From a virus, in the IMG/VR virus record IMGVR_UViG_3300037558_003025, positions 1-35,318 of that record: a stretch of DNA of 35,318 nt, one strand, 5' to 3'. Shown piece after piece: positions 12,824 to 21,095 of this stretch. The translations under genes were made by a program, and so were the position numbers. The notes below the pieces were generated by a model, which saw only the letters and a program-made list of their open reading frames with translations, was not told where the DNA came from and ran no database searches. How positions within the stretch are numbered: position 1 is the first letter of the stretch; each line of letters starts with the position of its first letter.

Positions 12824-13345
12824 TCAAGCGGCTGGCAGTTTGTACACGCGGCCCCGATCCTCGACCTTCTCCGAGGTGATTTCGAGCCCGAGCTTTTTCT
12901 TGAGCGCGCCGGACATAGCGCCGCGTACGGTATGTGACTGCCATCCGGTTGCCGCCATGATTTCCGCGATGCTTGCACCATCTGGCGCGCGCAACATCGC
13001 GATGAGGGTGGCCTGCTTGGTGGCTTCACGCGGGGTGCGCGTCTTTGGTGCTGCATCCTCGGTTGGCTTGGTTTCCGCGCTGTCAGTCTCAATGCCGATG
13101 GCGGCGAGGCCTGTGTCGGTCGCAACCAGCGTAACGCCATGACCGTCGCCGGTCTCGCGCCAGACGGGCTCACCGTTGCGGATATCGGCGTCGACCTCTT
13201 CGAGGAAGCCTTTGGCGAGCATCGCGCCGACCACCTTGGTAGCTGCCCCGCCACGCAGGCTCTCTGGCAGCGGCAAGGCGATATGGCCGTCGCGTTGGGC
13301 TGCGGCGCTGAGAATGATGGCTTGGGTGTCTGTGAGTCTGGTCAT
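12824..13345 (-). CDS. DUF3489 family protein
   Basis: 173 residues on the minus strand; a GGAGG ribosome-binding site lies before the ATG at 13345. The N-terminal 80 residues look like a winged-helix domain (TDTQAIILSAAAQRDGHIALPLP, then a VVGAMLAKGFLEEV helix and beta wing). After a Thr/Pro/Lys linker, residues 105-170 form the DUF3489 domain (KQATLIAMLRAPDGASIAEIMAATGWQ, then HTVRGAMSGALKKKLGL), itself helix-turn-helix-like. Two DNA-binding-like domains suggest a transcriptional regulator, though the family is uncharacterised. It is convergent with the membrane protein gene and last of three leftward genes. Confidence 0.8.
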   Translation of the reverse strand: MTRLTDTQAIILSAAAQRDGHIALPLPESLRGGAATKVVGAMLAKGFLEEVDADIRNGEPVWRETGDGHGVTLVATDTGLAAIGIETDSAETKPTEDAAPKTRTPREATKQATLIAMLRAPDGASIAEIMAATGWQSHTVRGAMSGALKKKLGLEITSEKVEDRGRVYKLPAA

Positions 13346-13397
13346 GTTTGCCTCCGGGTTTTGAGCCGCGCGGAATGCGAGGCTTCTACCGGGGCGA

Positions 13398-13416
13398 GCC
13401 CGCCGCTTGGGCGGGC
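13398..13416 (-). other. Stem-loop between two leftward genes
   Basis: A perfect 7-bp stem (GCCCGCC/GGCGGGC) with a 5-base loop lies in the 91-base gap between the genes ending at 13437 and starting at 13345. No T-run follows on either strand, so it is not a classic intrinsic terminator. It may tune read-through between the leftward genes. Confidence 0.35.
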
Positions 13417-13436
13417 CGGGACCGACGCGCGATGGC

Positions 13437-13625
13437 TCAGTTGTCGCGCGCGATCAGGGCGAGCAGGACGGCCGCCATGCCGCCGAGATATTCGCTGCGG
13501 CGAAACACGATCTCGTCGATCTCGCTCGCGGTGTTGATGGTCGGGTCGACCTGCAGGTCGCTGCCCATGTGCGGCATCAGGCGGGTGGCCTCGAGGTTGT
13601 AGCGCTCTGCAAGGGTGCTGGTCAT
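13437..13625 (-). CDS. Small hypothetical protein, leftward operon
   Basis: 62 residues. The ATG at 13625 has GGAG 8 bases upstream and is preferred; a GTG at 13634 overlapping the previous stop would add three residues. The sequence is acidic and helical (LAERYNLEATRLMPHM, then ASEIDEIVFRRSEYLGGMAAVLLALIARD). The last 15 residues are hydrophobic enough for an amphipathic helix, but too short for a confident membrane segment. No family recognised. It lies between an 89-residue protein and the DUF3489 gene, all apparently transcribed from the 13901-14012 region. Confidence 0.55.
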   Translation of the reverse strand: MTSTLAERYNLEATRLMPHMGSDLQVDPTINTASEIDEIVFRRSEYLGGMAAVLLALIARDN

Positions 13626-13630
13626 TGGGC

Positions 13631-13900
13631 TCACTCCGCGTATTCGCCTTCACCGAAGGCGCTGTCGGTGATGCGCTTCAGGAGGCTGGCGTAGTGCTCG
13701 AGGCTGCCAACCGTCGCCCAGCCGATCTCGTCGGGGTGGCAGTTGAAATGCTCGTCGCTGAGGGTCTGAAGCCGGGCGAGCATCTCGTCGATCTCGGCCT
13801 TCTTGCCGATGAAGGCGTTCAAAGCCGCCTCCTTGTTGCGGCGTGCCTTCTCGGCGCGAAGCTGGTGGCGGGGCGTTGTCTGCGGGTTCAGGCGGGTCAT
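13631..13900 (-). CDS. Small coiled-coil-like hypothetical protein, first gene of the leftward operon
   Basis: 89 residues, with AAGGAG 8 bases before the ATG at 13900. The N-terminus is very basic (RHQLRAEKARRNKEAALN) and continues into a heptad-like helix (KKAEIDEMLARLQTLSDEH), followed by a compact C-terminal part (CHPDEIGWATVGSLEHYASLLKRITDSAFG). It could bind nucleic acid through the basic helix. No known family is recognised. It is the promoter-proximal gene of the only leftward unit in the window, so an early or lysogenic expression pattern different from the rightward genes is likely. Confidence 0.6.
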   Translation of the reverse strand: MTRLNPQTTPRHQLRAEKARRNKEAALNAFIGKKAEIDEMLARLQTLSDEHFNCHPDEIGWATVGSLEHYASLLKRITDSAFGEGEYAE

Positions 13901-14012
13901 CGTAGCGGCTCCTTGGGCTGCGTCGTTTCGTTGTAAGCAGCTTCGCTCTGTAGCGGGCGCTTATCCAGTTTAATCAAAGCAATATCAGTGCTTTATGTAA
14001 GGATTGCCGATC
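13901..14012. promoter_or_regulatory. Divergent intergenic region
   Basis: These 112 bases separate the leftward unit from the rightward late genes and are the most AT-rich non-coding stretch in this part (around 13968-14000). Any promoters for both directions should lie here. I see only weak -35/-10-like sequences, such as TTTAAT followed 17 bases later by TTTATG on the + strand. An AAGGA ribosome-binding site at 13999-14003 serves the gene at 14013. Confidence 0.45.
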
Positions 14013-14261
14013 ATGCCAACACGCCGTTACCAGCTGACAGCCGAATGGCAGGAAATCGGCCAAGGCCCTCTAATGGTCGAGGCCGAAACCAATCAGGCCG
14101 TGCTTGTGCATTTCGCGGATACGATCCCCAACGCGCCCGACGCGCCAGCCCATCAGGTCAATCGCGGCACCTGCGTCACCTATGAAGGCAGCGCCTTCTG
14201 CTATGCGCGGGCGGCGCAGCATCAGATCGCCAAGCTGATCGCCACCGGGGACCTGTTGTGA
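14013..14261 (+). CDS. Small hypothetical protein at the start of the late region
   Basis: 82 residues; ATG at 14013 with AAGGA 9 bases upstream. The sequence reads as a small alpha/beta protein (YQLTAEWQEIGQGPLMVEAETNQAVLVHFADT, then GTCVTYEGSAFCYARA and an amphipathic helix at the end). The beta-rich first half resembles short virion accessory proteins, but I do not recognise a family. It is the first rightward gene after the divergent region and its stop overlaps the next GTG start by 4 nt, which ties it to the late genes. A virion or packaging accessory role is inferred. Confidence 0.55.
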   Translation: MPTRRYQLTAEWQEIGQGPLMVEAETNQAVLVHFADTIPNAPDAPAHQVNRGTCVTYEGSAFCYARAAQHQIAKLIATGDLL

Positions 14262-14656
14262 CGGGGCATCATATCCCGGCGGCGGCGCCGCGCTACGGCG
14301 TGTTCTGCATCTGGGCCGAGGAAGGCGCCGACCTCAGCAGCGGTGTCTTCGAATGGTCCTTCGGAAACGGAAACGAGTCGCCCTCCGGCGTCGGCGTCTT
14401 CGTACCCTTCGATTGCGAACTCTTCGCGGTCGGTCTGGTCATTGAAGGCACGGGTCCCGCTGAGGTCGAAGTCCGCCAGAACGGCGCAAGCTCTGGCCGC
14501 AGTGTTGAGATCACGTCTGGGGACCGGGCCTTCATGGATTTTGCCCAATCGCCCGTTGCCTTTGCGGCCGGAGATGTCGTCGGTTTCCGCACCGTGATCG
14601 GCGGCGTTGATACGAATGGTGGAACGGTCACAGCCTGGTTCCGCTACCCGATCTAA
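14258..14656 (+). CDS. Beta-rich hypothetical protein, possible head or fibre accessory
   Basis: 132 residues from a GTG overlapping the previous stop. Nearly the whole chain is predicted beta by eye: a GVFCIWAEE start, GVGVFVPFDCELFAVGLVIEG, PAEVEVRQNG, FAAGDVVGFRTVIGG, and TVTAWFRYPI at the end. The pattern of regularly spaced strands resembles jelly-roll or C1q/TNF-like modules found in phage head fibres and receptor-binding proteins. There are no signal peptide or membrane segments. Its position directly before the terminase small subunit is unusual for a tail fibre, so a capsid-decorating role is as likely. Function inferred from fold impression only. Confidence 0.5.
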   Translation: MTGHHIPAAAPRYGVFCIWAEEGADLSSGVFEWSFGNGNESPSGVGVFVPFDCELFAVGLVIEGTGPAEVEVRQNGASSGRSVEITSGDRAFMDFAQSPVAFAAGDVVGFRTVIGGVDTNGGTVTAWFRYPI

Positions 14657-14666
14657 GAGGCGCGTC

Positions 14667-15227
14667 ATGGAGGGTCTGAGCGAGCGCCAGTATGCCGCCC
14701 GCGTCGGCCTTTCACGTGGTGCAATCCAGAAGGCCAAAGCGACAGGGCGGCTGGTTCTGCATGGCGATGGCAGCATTGACGCGGCGGCCAGCGATGCCTT
14801 GCGCGCCGAAGCAACCGATCCGTCCAAGACCCGAAAAGCGCCACAGCCGAAGCTCAAACCCGTCCCGGAGGCCGCAGTCTCCGCCGTGGGCGAGACGCTC
14901 CGTGAACAGGGTCTGGCCGCGCCACAAATCGGCAGCGGAACCACCTTCCTGCAGGCCAAGACCGCGAACGAAGTACTGAAGGCGCAGGAGCGCCGCCTCC
15001 GGCTGCAAAAGCTGAAAGGCGAGTTGATCGACCGGGCCCGCGCGTTGTCGCTGGTGTTCCGGCTGGCGCGGCAGGAGCGCGACGTTTGGGTGAACTGGCC
15101 CGCCCGCGCGGCGGCGCTGATGGCGGCCGATCTGAGTGTGGAGCCTGCAGCAATGCAGAAGGTTCTGGAGAAACATGTCCGTGCCCAGCTCGACGATCTT
15201 GCCGAGGTCAAACCCGATCTCCGGTGA
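14667..15227 (+). CDS. Terminase small subunit (Nu1-like)
   Basis: 186 residues; the ATG at 14667 follows AGAGG by 7 bases. Residues 1-45 form a MerR/Nu1-type winged helix (LSERQYAARVGLSRGAIQKAKATGR). A Pro/Ala linker leads to a helical oligomerisation part (LKAQERRLRLQKLKGELIDRARALSLVFRLARQERD). Terminase small subunits recognise the pac or cos site and load the large subunit. The gene overlaps the large subunit gene by 53 nt in another frame, the expected order. Family recognition rests on the helix-turn-helix plus position. Confidence 0.75.
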   Translation: MEGLSERQYAARVGLSRGAIQKAKATGRLVLHGDGSIDAAASDALRAEATDPSKTRKAPQPKLKPVPEAAVSAVGETLREQGLAAPQIGSGTTFLQAKTANEVLKAQERRLRLQKLKGELIDRARALSLVFRLARQERDVWVNWPARAAALMAADLSVEPAAMQKVLEKHVRAQLDDLAEVKPDLR

Positions 15228-17178
15228 TGCCGACGATTTTCTGGATTTTGAAGGCGCGGCAGAGATCCTGCGTGCCTGGGGCGCGGGCCTCACGCCCGAT
15301 CCGGACCTGACCGTGTCGGAATGGGCGGACAGGCACCGGATGCTTTCGGGTCGCGCATCGGCCGAACCCGGGCGGTATCGCACGGCGCGTACGCCCTACA
15401 TGGGCGAGATCATGGACCGCTTGAGCCCCGGCGATCCGACCCAACGGATTGTGTTCATGAAGGCCGCGCAGGTCGGTGCGACCGAAGCGGGCAACAACTG
15501 GATAGGGTTCGCGATCCACCAGGCGCCGGGGCCGATGCTGGCGGTCCAGCCGACGGTGGAATTGGCCAAGCGCAACTCGCGCCAGCGGATCGACCCGCTG
15601 ATCGACGAAAGCCCGGAGTTGCGGGAGCGGGTCAAACCGGCGCGCTCGCGCGACGCCGGCAACACCATGCTGTCCAAGGAATTCGCGGGCGGCATCCTGA
15701 TCATGACCGGGGCGAATTCGGCGGTAGGTCTCCGCTCGACCCCGGCGCGCTACATCTTCCTCGACGAGGTCGATGCCTATCCGGCCTCGGCCGACGAGGA
15801 AGGCGACCCGGTCACGTTGGCCGAGGCACGGTCGCTGACTTTCGCCCACCGGCGCAAGGTGTTCCTGGTCTCGACGCCGACCATTCGGGGGATGAGCCGG
15901 ATCGAACGGGACTACGATGCCAGCGATCAACGTCGGTTCTTCGTGCCATGTCCGCATTGCGGCGCGATGCAGTGGCTGAAATTTGAACGGCTGCGTTGGG
16001 AAAAGGGACAACCGGAAACGGCCGAATATCACTGCGAGGGCTGCGACACGCCCATCGCCGAACACCACAAAACGGCGATGCTGGAGGGCGGCGAATGGCG
16101 GGCGACCGCCGTCGCCGCTGACCCGACCACGGTCGGGTATCACCTTTCAGCGATTTATTCGCCGATCGGCTGGCTGAGCTGGGAGCGGATCGTGCGGGCA
16201 TGGGACGCGGCGCAGGGGTCGGACGAAGCGATCAAGGCGTTCCGCAACACGATCCTCGGCGAGACATGGGTTGAGACCGGCGAAGCGCCGGACTGGCAGC
16301 GGCTCTACGACCAGCGAGAGCGCTGGAAACCGGGCATTGTCCCGGCGGGCGGGTTGTTCCTGACGGCCGGGGCCGACGTGCAGAAGGACCGGATCGAGAT
16401 CGATGTCTGGGCCTGGGGACGAGGGCTGGAAAGCTGGCTCGTCGATCACATCGTGATCGAAGGCGGTCCCGACAGGCATGAGGCTTGGGGCGATCTGACG
16501 GCGCTGCTGGACCGGACCTGGCCACACGAGCGTGGTGCGCATCTGAAGATCGCGCGGCTCGCCATCGACACCGGCTACGAGGCCCCGGCGGTCTATGGCT
16601 GGTCGCGAGCTCAGGGGTTTGCGCAGGTGTCGCCGGTAAAGGGCGTCGAAGGGTTCAACCGAGCAAGCCCGGTGTCGGGGCCCACCTATGTGGATGCGAC
16701 CGAGGGCGGCAAACGTCTGCGACGCGGGGCGCGCCTTTGGACCGTGGCGGTGTCGACCTTCAAGGCCGAGACCTACCGCTTCCTGCGTCTGGCGCGCCCA
16801 ACCGAGGAGGACATGTCCGACGGGGCGGTGTTCCCGCCGGGATCGGTGCATCTGCCGCATTGGGTCGAAAACGAATGGCTGAAGCAGTTCGTTGCCGAGC
16901 AATTGGTAACGGTGCGTACGAAGCGTGGCTTCGCACGACTGGAATGGCAGAAACTGCGCGAACGCAACGAGGCGCTGGATTGCCGGGTCTACGCCCGCTC
17001 CGCCGCCTGGATCGCGGGCGCGGATCGCTGGCCCGACGAGAAATGGCGCGACCTCGAGGATCAACTTGGGGTCGCTGATGCCTCTGCAGATCCGGCAGGG
17101 CAGATCAACAGGCAAGCACAGACGGCTCAAGGCAAACGCCAATCCGACTGGCTCGGACGGCGTGGAGGATGGTTTTGA
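15175..17178 (+). CDS. Terminase large subunit, GpA-like
   Basis: 667 residues from the ATG at 15175 (GGAG 4 bases upstream). The ATPase shows a Walker A-like MKAAQVGATEAG (95-106), Walker B YIFLDEVDA (193-201) and motif III STPT (233-236). A zinc ribbon with Cys259, Cys262, Cys287, Cys290 follows. The nuclease domain has acidic residues in TAGADVQKDRIEID and AIDTGYEAPAVYG. This matches lambda gpA: a DNA-translocating motor that cuts concatemers and pumps DNA into proheads. It is followed by the joining protein and portal, as in lambda. It is complete for the family. Confidence 0.93.
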   Translation: MSVPSSTILPRSNPISGDADDFLDFEGAAEILRAWGAGLTPDPDLTVSEWADRHRMLSGRASAEPGRYRTARTPYMGEIMDRLSPGDPTQRIVFMKAAQVGATEAGNNWIGFAIHQAPGPMLAVQPTVELAKRNSRQRIDPLIDESPELRERVKPARSRDAGNTMLSKEFAGGILIMTGANSAVGLRSTPARYIFLDEVDAYPASADEEGDPVTLAEARSLTFAHRRKVFLVSTPTIRGMSRIERDYDASDQRRFFVPCPHCGAMQWLKFERLRWEKGQPETAEYHCEGCDTPIAEHHKTAMLEGGEWRATAVAADPTTVGYHLSAIYSPIGWLSWERIVRAWDAAQGSDEAIKAFRNTILGETWVETGEAPDWQRLYDQRERWKPGIVPAGGLFLTAGADVQKDRIEIDVWAWGRGLESWLVDHIVIEGGPDRHEAWGDLTALLDRTWPHERGAHLKIARLAIDTGYEAPAVYGWSRAQGFAQVSPVKGVEGFNRASPVSGPTYVDATEGGKRLRRGARLWTVAVSTFKAETYRFLRLARPTEEDMSDGAVFPPGSVHLPHWVENEWLKQFVAEQLVTVRTKRGFARLEWQKLRERNEALDCRVYARSAAWIAGADRWPDEKWRDLEDQLGVADASADPAGQINRQAQTAQGKRQSDWLGRRGGWF

Positions 17179-17179
17179 C

Positions 17180-17389
17180 ATGACCGACTGGACGGAAACC
17201 GAGCTGTCGGCCCTGCGCCGGGCCTATGCCAGCGGCACGACCCGGGTCAGCTATGATGGCAAGTCGGTGGATTACGGTTCGGCCGAAGATCTGCTGGCGC
17301 GTATTCGTACCATTGAGCGCGCTATCGCGGGGACGACACGGCCACTGCCGATCGCAGGGCTCGCGGGCTTCTCGCGCGGAGATCTCTGA
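17180..17389 (+). CDS. Head-tail joining protein, gpW-like
   Basis: 69 residues starting one base after the terminase stop. The sequence (TELSALRRAYASGTTRVSYDGKSVDYGSAEDLLARIRTIE) matches the gpW pattern: helix, beta hairpin with V-x-Y-x-x-K-x-V-x-Y, then helix. Lambda gpW closes the portal after packaging and provides the site for tail attachment. It lies between terminase and portal as in lambda, overlapping the portal start by one base. Confidence 0.85.
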   Translation: MTDWTETELSALRRAYASGTTRVSYDGKSVDYGSAEDLLARIRTIERAIAGTTRPLPIAGLAGFSRGDL

Positions 17390-18945
17390 TGTCTGCCAAC
17401 TGGTTTGACCACGCCATAGCCTCGGTTGCGCCACGCACGGCGGCCCGTCGTGTCCTAGCAAGGCAGGCGTTCGAGACGCTGACGCGGGGTTATGATGGCG
17501 CGGCCAAAGGGCGGCGCACTGAAGGCTGGCGCGCGCCGGGCACATCCGCCGACACCGAGGTTGGCGTGGCCGGGGCGCTCTTGCGTGACCGGATGCGCGA
17601 TCTGGTCCGTAACAATCCCCACGCGGCCAAGGCCGTGGCAGTGCTTGTGAACAACATCGTCGGCGCGGGCATCATGCCCCGTGCGGCGAGCGGCAACGAC
17701 AAACTGGACCGCAAGGTCGATGCGCTTTTCGCCCGGTGGTCGGACTCCGCCGATGCCGACGGCCAGCTCGACTTCTATGGCCTGCAAACCCTGATCTGCC
17801 GCGAGATGGTCGAGGCGGGCGAGGTGCTTGTGCGCCGCCGCCTGCGTCGATCCTCGGACGGCCTGCCGGTGCCGCTGCAACTGCAGGTGCTGGAAGCCGA
17901 CTTCCTCGACGCGACGAAGTCCGGCGCCATTGGCTCGGGACGCTTGGTCCAAGGGATCGAGTTCAACCCGGTCGGCAAACGCCGGGCCTATTGGCTGCAT
18001 GCCGAACACCCCGGCGATGCCTATGGCACCTTGCAAAACGGCCTGCAAAGCCGCCCGGTCCCGGCGACCGAGATCGCCCATGTTTACGAGAAGCAGCGCA
18101 CGCAGGCGCGCGGCGTTCCCTGGGGTGCGCCTGTGATCCGAAGTTTGCGTGATCTTGACGACTATGAGGTCGCCGAACTGGTCCGCAAGAAGACCGAGGC
18201 CTGCGTCACGGCCATCGTCTTCGGCGACGACGAGGCGCAGCAGGGCATCGCTCCCTCGGTGGTCGATGCCGACGGCAACCGGGTCGAGCAGTTCGAGCCG
18301 GGGCTCATCGCCTATGCCCGCGGCGGGAAGGACATTCGGTTCAACCAGCCCTCGGCGACGGGGGGCTACGGCGAATACAAGCGGGCGAGCCTGCACACGA
18401 TCTCGGCCGGGTTCCGGGTGCCCTATGAATTGCTCACCGGCGATCTCAGCCAGGTCAACTATTCATCGATCCGGGCGGGGCTCGTGGAGTTCCGCCGCCA
18501 GATCGACGCAGTGCAATGGCAGCTCTTCATCCCGATGTTCTGCGCGCCGGTGTGGCGGTGGTTCACCGATGCGGCATGGGCAGCAGGCCAGATCCCGACG
18601 CCGGATGTGCCGGTGGAATGGTCGCCGCCGAAATTCGAGGCCGTGGATCCACAGAAGGAAGCCATGGCGAACCTCTTGTCGATCCGCTCCGGCACCATGA
18701 CGCTGGCTGAGGTGATCGCGCGGCAGGGGCGCAACCCCGACGCCGTGCTGGCCGAGATCGCCGCCACGAACGCGAAGCTCGACGATCTTGGGCTGGTGCT
18801 CGACAGCGACCCACGGCGCGTCACCAAGACCGGCAGCGCCCAATCCAATGAAGGGGCAAGCGATCCGGCCGCCGATGATCCGGATGCCGACAACACCACC
18901 ACCGATCCGGAAACCGATCCGGCGCAGGCCGACCAACAGGACTGA
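17389..18945 (+). CDS. Portal protein, lambda-type
   Basis: 518 residues. Typical portal features are an N-terminal RNNPHAAKAVAVLVNNIVGAG segment, IEFNPVGKRRAYWLH, AHVYEKQRTQARGVPWGAPVI, and GYGEYKRASLHTISAGFRVPYELLTGDLSQVNYSS; the last is a hallmark of the lambda gpB family. It forms the dodecameric channel at one capsid vertex. The C-terminal 50 residues are acidic and disordered (DPAADDPDADN). The start overlaps the previous stop by one base, and it ends 5 bases before the protease-capsid gene. Confidence 0.93.
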   Translation: MSANWFDHAIASVAPRTAARRVLARQAFETLTRGYDGAAKGRRTEGWRAPGTSADTEVGVAGALLRDRMRDLVRNNPHAAKAVAVLVNNIVGAGIMPRAASGNDKLDRKVDALFARWSDSADADGQLDFYGLQTLICREMVEAGEVLVRRRLRRSSDGLPVPLQLQVLEADFLDATKSGAIGSGRLVQGIEFNPVGKRRAYWLHAEHPGDAYGTLQNGLQSRPVPATEIAHVYEKQRTQARGVPWGAPVIRSLRDLDDYEVAELVRKKTEACVTAIVFGDDEAQQGIAPSVVDADGNRVEQFEPGLIAYARGGKDIRFNQPSATGGYGEYKRASLHTISAGFRVPYELLTGDLSQVNYSSIRAGLVEFRRQIDAVQWQLFIPMFCAPVWRWFTDAAWAAGQIPTPDVPVEWSPPKFEAVDPQKEAMANLLSIRSGTMTLAEVIARQGRNPDAVLAEIAATNAKLDDLGLVLDSDPRRVTKTGSAQSNEGASDPAADDPDADNTTTDPETDPAQADQQD

Positions 18946-18950
18946 CCAAC

Positions 18951-21017
18951 ATGGACACGATGATCGAAATCCCGGCCTTGCGTCGGATGGCGGAGCTTGC
19001 GCCGAACTCAGCCGATACCGACGCCCGCACCGTCGAAGTGATCTGGTCGGCAGGCGCTCGGGTCCGCCGGTCGACCCTGTTCGGCGAACCCTATGATGAG
19101 GAGCTTAGCCTCGATCCGGACCATGTGCGGCTGGATCGGTTGAACGCAGGCGCGCCGTTTCTGAAGGTGCACGAGATCGACACGCTGGATGCCGTGATCG
19201 GCTCGGTTGTGCCTGGGTCAGCGCGCATCGAAAACGGCCGGGGCATCGCGCAGGTCCGGATCTCAGAACGCGCAGATGTCGAACCGATTTGGCGCGATAT
19301 CCAGGCGGGCCATATCCGCGCGGTCTCCATCGGCTATCAGGTCCACCGCTTCGAGGTCTCGAAACCCGAAGCCGCCCGCGAACTCTGGCGCGCGGTGGAC
19401 TGGACGCCCTTCGAGGTGTCCGCCGTCGCTGTCGGCGCCGATCCCGCCGCGGGCTTCCGCGCCCAGCATCCCCTTCACGACTGCGTCCTCCACCGCCGGG
19501 ACGCCCCTCCCACCACGAAAGGACCGATCCCGATGACGGACAAGACCGAAACCCCGGCGCTCGACGCCGCGACCCCCGCCACCACCCAGCCGACCGAGCC
19601 GGTTGAAACGGAGGACACCACAATGACCGAACCGAAACCGGCTGCGCCCGATCCGAAGGGTGCCGCAGTTGAAACCCGGGCCCAGCCCAAGCCCCAGAAA
19701 CCCGACGCCGCTGCTGCACCCGATACAGAGGCAGTCGCCACTCGCGCGCGCGAAACCGAGCGAGATCGCGTCTCTACAATCTATGATCTGGCAGGCCGTC
19801 TGAACCTCGAGCGCAGCTTTGCCGAGGATCTGGTGAAACGCGGGACGGATATCGGTGAAGCCCGCCGTCTGATCCTCGATCAGGTCGCCTCCAAATCCGA
19901 GGAAACCCGCACCTTCAGCCAGGTGTCGATCCCGCTTGGTGGCCGCGATGAGCAGATCACGCGCCGCGACGCCGTGGCGAATGCACTGCTGCACCGCTAT
20001 AGCCCGACGCTGTTCCAGCTTGAGGACGCGGCGCGCCAGTATCGCGGCATGACGCTCATGGAACTGGCCCGCGAAAGCCTCGGAAATGCCGGGGTCAATA
20101 CGCGCGGCCTGTCGCGCGACGAGGTTGCGACGCGCGCGCTGCACTCGACCTCGGACTTCCCCGAGATCCTGTCGGCGGTGACCAACAAAACCCTGCGGCA
20201 GGCCTATGATGCCTATCCCCGCACCTTCATGCTGTTCTGCCGCCAGGTGCTGGCCACCGACTTCAAGGCGATGCACCGGGTGCAGCTCGGCGAAGCGCCG
20301 CAGCTTCTGGAGGTCGGTGAGAGCGGCGAGTTCAAGCGCGGCACGCTCGGCGAGAGCAAGGAGAGCTACAAGGTCAAGACCTATGGCCGGGTGGTCGCGA
20401 TCACCCGCCAGACGCTGATCAACGACGACTTGGACGCCTTCACCCGGATCCCGGCGATGTATGGCAACTCCATCGCGCAGCTGGAAAGCGACGTTGTCTG
20501 GGGCATCATCACCGCCAACCCGGCGATGGCCGACGGCAACGCTCTGTTCCACACCACCCACAAGAACCTCGCGGGCACCGGGGCGGCGCTCGACGTGAGC
20601 AGCGTCGGTGCGGCCCGTGCCACCATGGCCAAGCAGACCGGTCTCGACAAGAAGACGGTGCTGAACGTTCGGCCTGCGTTCCTGATCGTGCCCGCCTCGC
20701 TGGAGCTGAAGGCCGAGCAGCTGGTCGCGCAGAACCTCGTGCCCGCCGCAACGTCCAGCGTGGTGCCGCAGTCGATCCGGACGCTCGCGCCGATCAGCGA
20801 GCCCCGGCTTGATGCGGTCAGCGAAACCGCCTGGTATCTGGCGGCCAGCCCGAACCAGATCGACACTATCGAATATGCCTATCTCGAGGGTCAACAGGGT
20901 GCCTACATCGAGACCCGCAATGGCTTCGACGTCGATGGCGTCGAAATCAAGTGTCGCCTCGACTTCGGGGCCAAGGCCATCGACTGGCGCGGCCTCTACA
21001 AGAACCCGGGTGCGTAA
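18951..21017 (+). CDS. Prohead protease/major capsid protein fusion
   Basis: 688 residues. Residues 20-172 are an HK97-type S78 serine protease: His74 in KVHE, Ser126 in AVSIGYQV, and the DWTPFEVSAVAVGADPAAGF segment. Residues 173-310 are an Ala/Pro/Thr/Glu-rich scaffold-like linker with a helical end. Residues 310-688 are the capsid protein, with GRVVAITRQTLINDDLDAF and FHTTHKN, reminiscent of Mu gpT-like capsid proteins. The protease should cut itself and the scaffold away during prohead maturation. Strong internal ribosome-binding sites precede Met195 and Met225, so a scaffold-capsid product without protease may also be made. This fusion is a known type in such phages. Confidence 0.9.
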   Translation: MDTMIEIPALRRMAELAPNSADTDARTVEVIWSAGARVRRSTLFGEPYDEELSLDPDHVRLDRLNAGAPFLKVHEIDTLDAVIGSVVPGSARIENGRGIAQVRISERADVEPIWRDIQAGHIRAVSIGYQVHRFEVSKPEAARELWRAVDWTPFEVSAVAVGADPAAGFRAQHPLHDCVLHRRDAPPTTKGPIPMTDKTETPALDAATPATTQPTEPVETEDTTMTEPKPAAPDPKGAAVETRAQPKPQKPDAAAAPDTEAVATRARETERDRVSTIYDLAGRLNLERSFAEDLVKRGTDIGEARRLILDQVASKSEETRTFSQVSIPLGGRDEQITRRDAVANALLHRYSPTLFQLEDAARQYRGMTLMELARESLGNAGVNTRGLSRDEVATRALHSTSDFPEILSAVTNKTLRQAYDAYPRTFMLFCRQVLATDFKAMHRVQLGEAPQLLEVGESGEFKRGTLGESKESYKVKTYGRVVAITRQTLINDDLDAFTRIPAMYGNSIAQLESDVVWGIITANPAMADGNALFHTTHKNLAGTGAALDVSSVGAARATMAKQTGLDKKTVLNVRPAFLIVPASLELKAEQLVAQNLVPAATSSVVPQSIRTLAPISEPRLDAVSETAWYLAASPNQIDTIEYAYLEGQQGAYIETRNGFDVDGVEIKCRLDFGAKAIDWRGLYKNPGA
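19518..19535 (+). promoter_or_regulatory. Internal ribosome-binding site and in-frame ATG (Met195) in the protease-capsid gene
   Basis: AAAGGA at 19518-19523 stands 9 bases before an in-frame ATG at 19533, at the junction between protease and linker. Translation from here would yield a scaffold plus capsid protein of 494 residues without protease. The arrangement recalls nested scaffold starts such as lambda C/Nu3. Use is inferred. Confidence 0.5.
19610..19625 (+). promoter_or_regulatory. Second internal ribosome-binding site and in-frame ATG (Met225)
   Basis: GGAGG at 19610-19614 stands 8 bases before an in-frame ATG at 19623. This is a near-ideal site inside a coding region and is stronger than the one at the annotated gene start. 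It would give a 464-residue linker-capsid product. Confidence 0.55.
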
Positions 21018-21046
21018 ACCGGGCCATCCCTGACATCTCACCTCTG

Positions 21047-21080
21047 ACGGGCGGTCCAATCGGGCCGCCCGTTCGCTTTT
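21047..21080 (+). terminator. Intrinsic terminator after the capsid gene
   Basis: ACGGGCGG (21047-21054) pairs with CCGCCCGT (21065-21072), and the stem extends inward by a G-T pair and two C-G pairs to a 4-base AATC loop. A T-rich run (TCGCTTTT) follows. The 78-base gap is the only sizeable one in the head module. It probably lowers transcription past the capsid gene so that connectors are made in smaller amount. Confidence 0.65.
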
Positions 21081-21095
21081 GCAAAGGATCCCGCA

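Noticed and set aside
19263-21059. 598-codon open frame antisense to the capsid gene
   Set aside because: It mirrors codon bias of the GC-rich capsid gene, has no plausible ribosome-binding site and a composition typical of a shadow frame.
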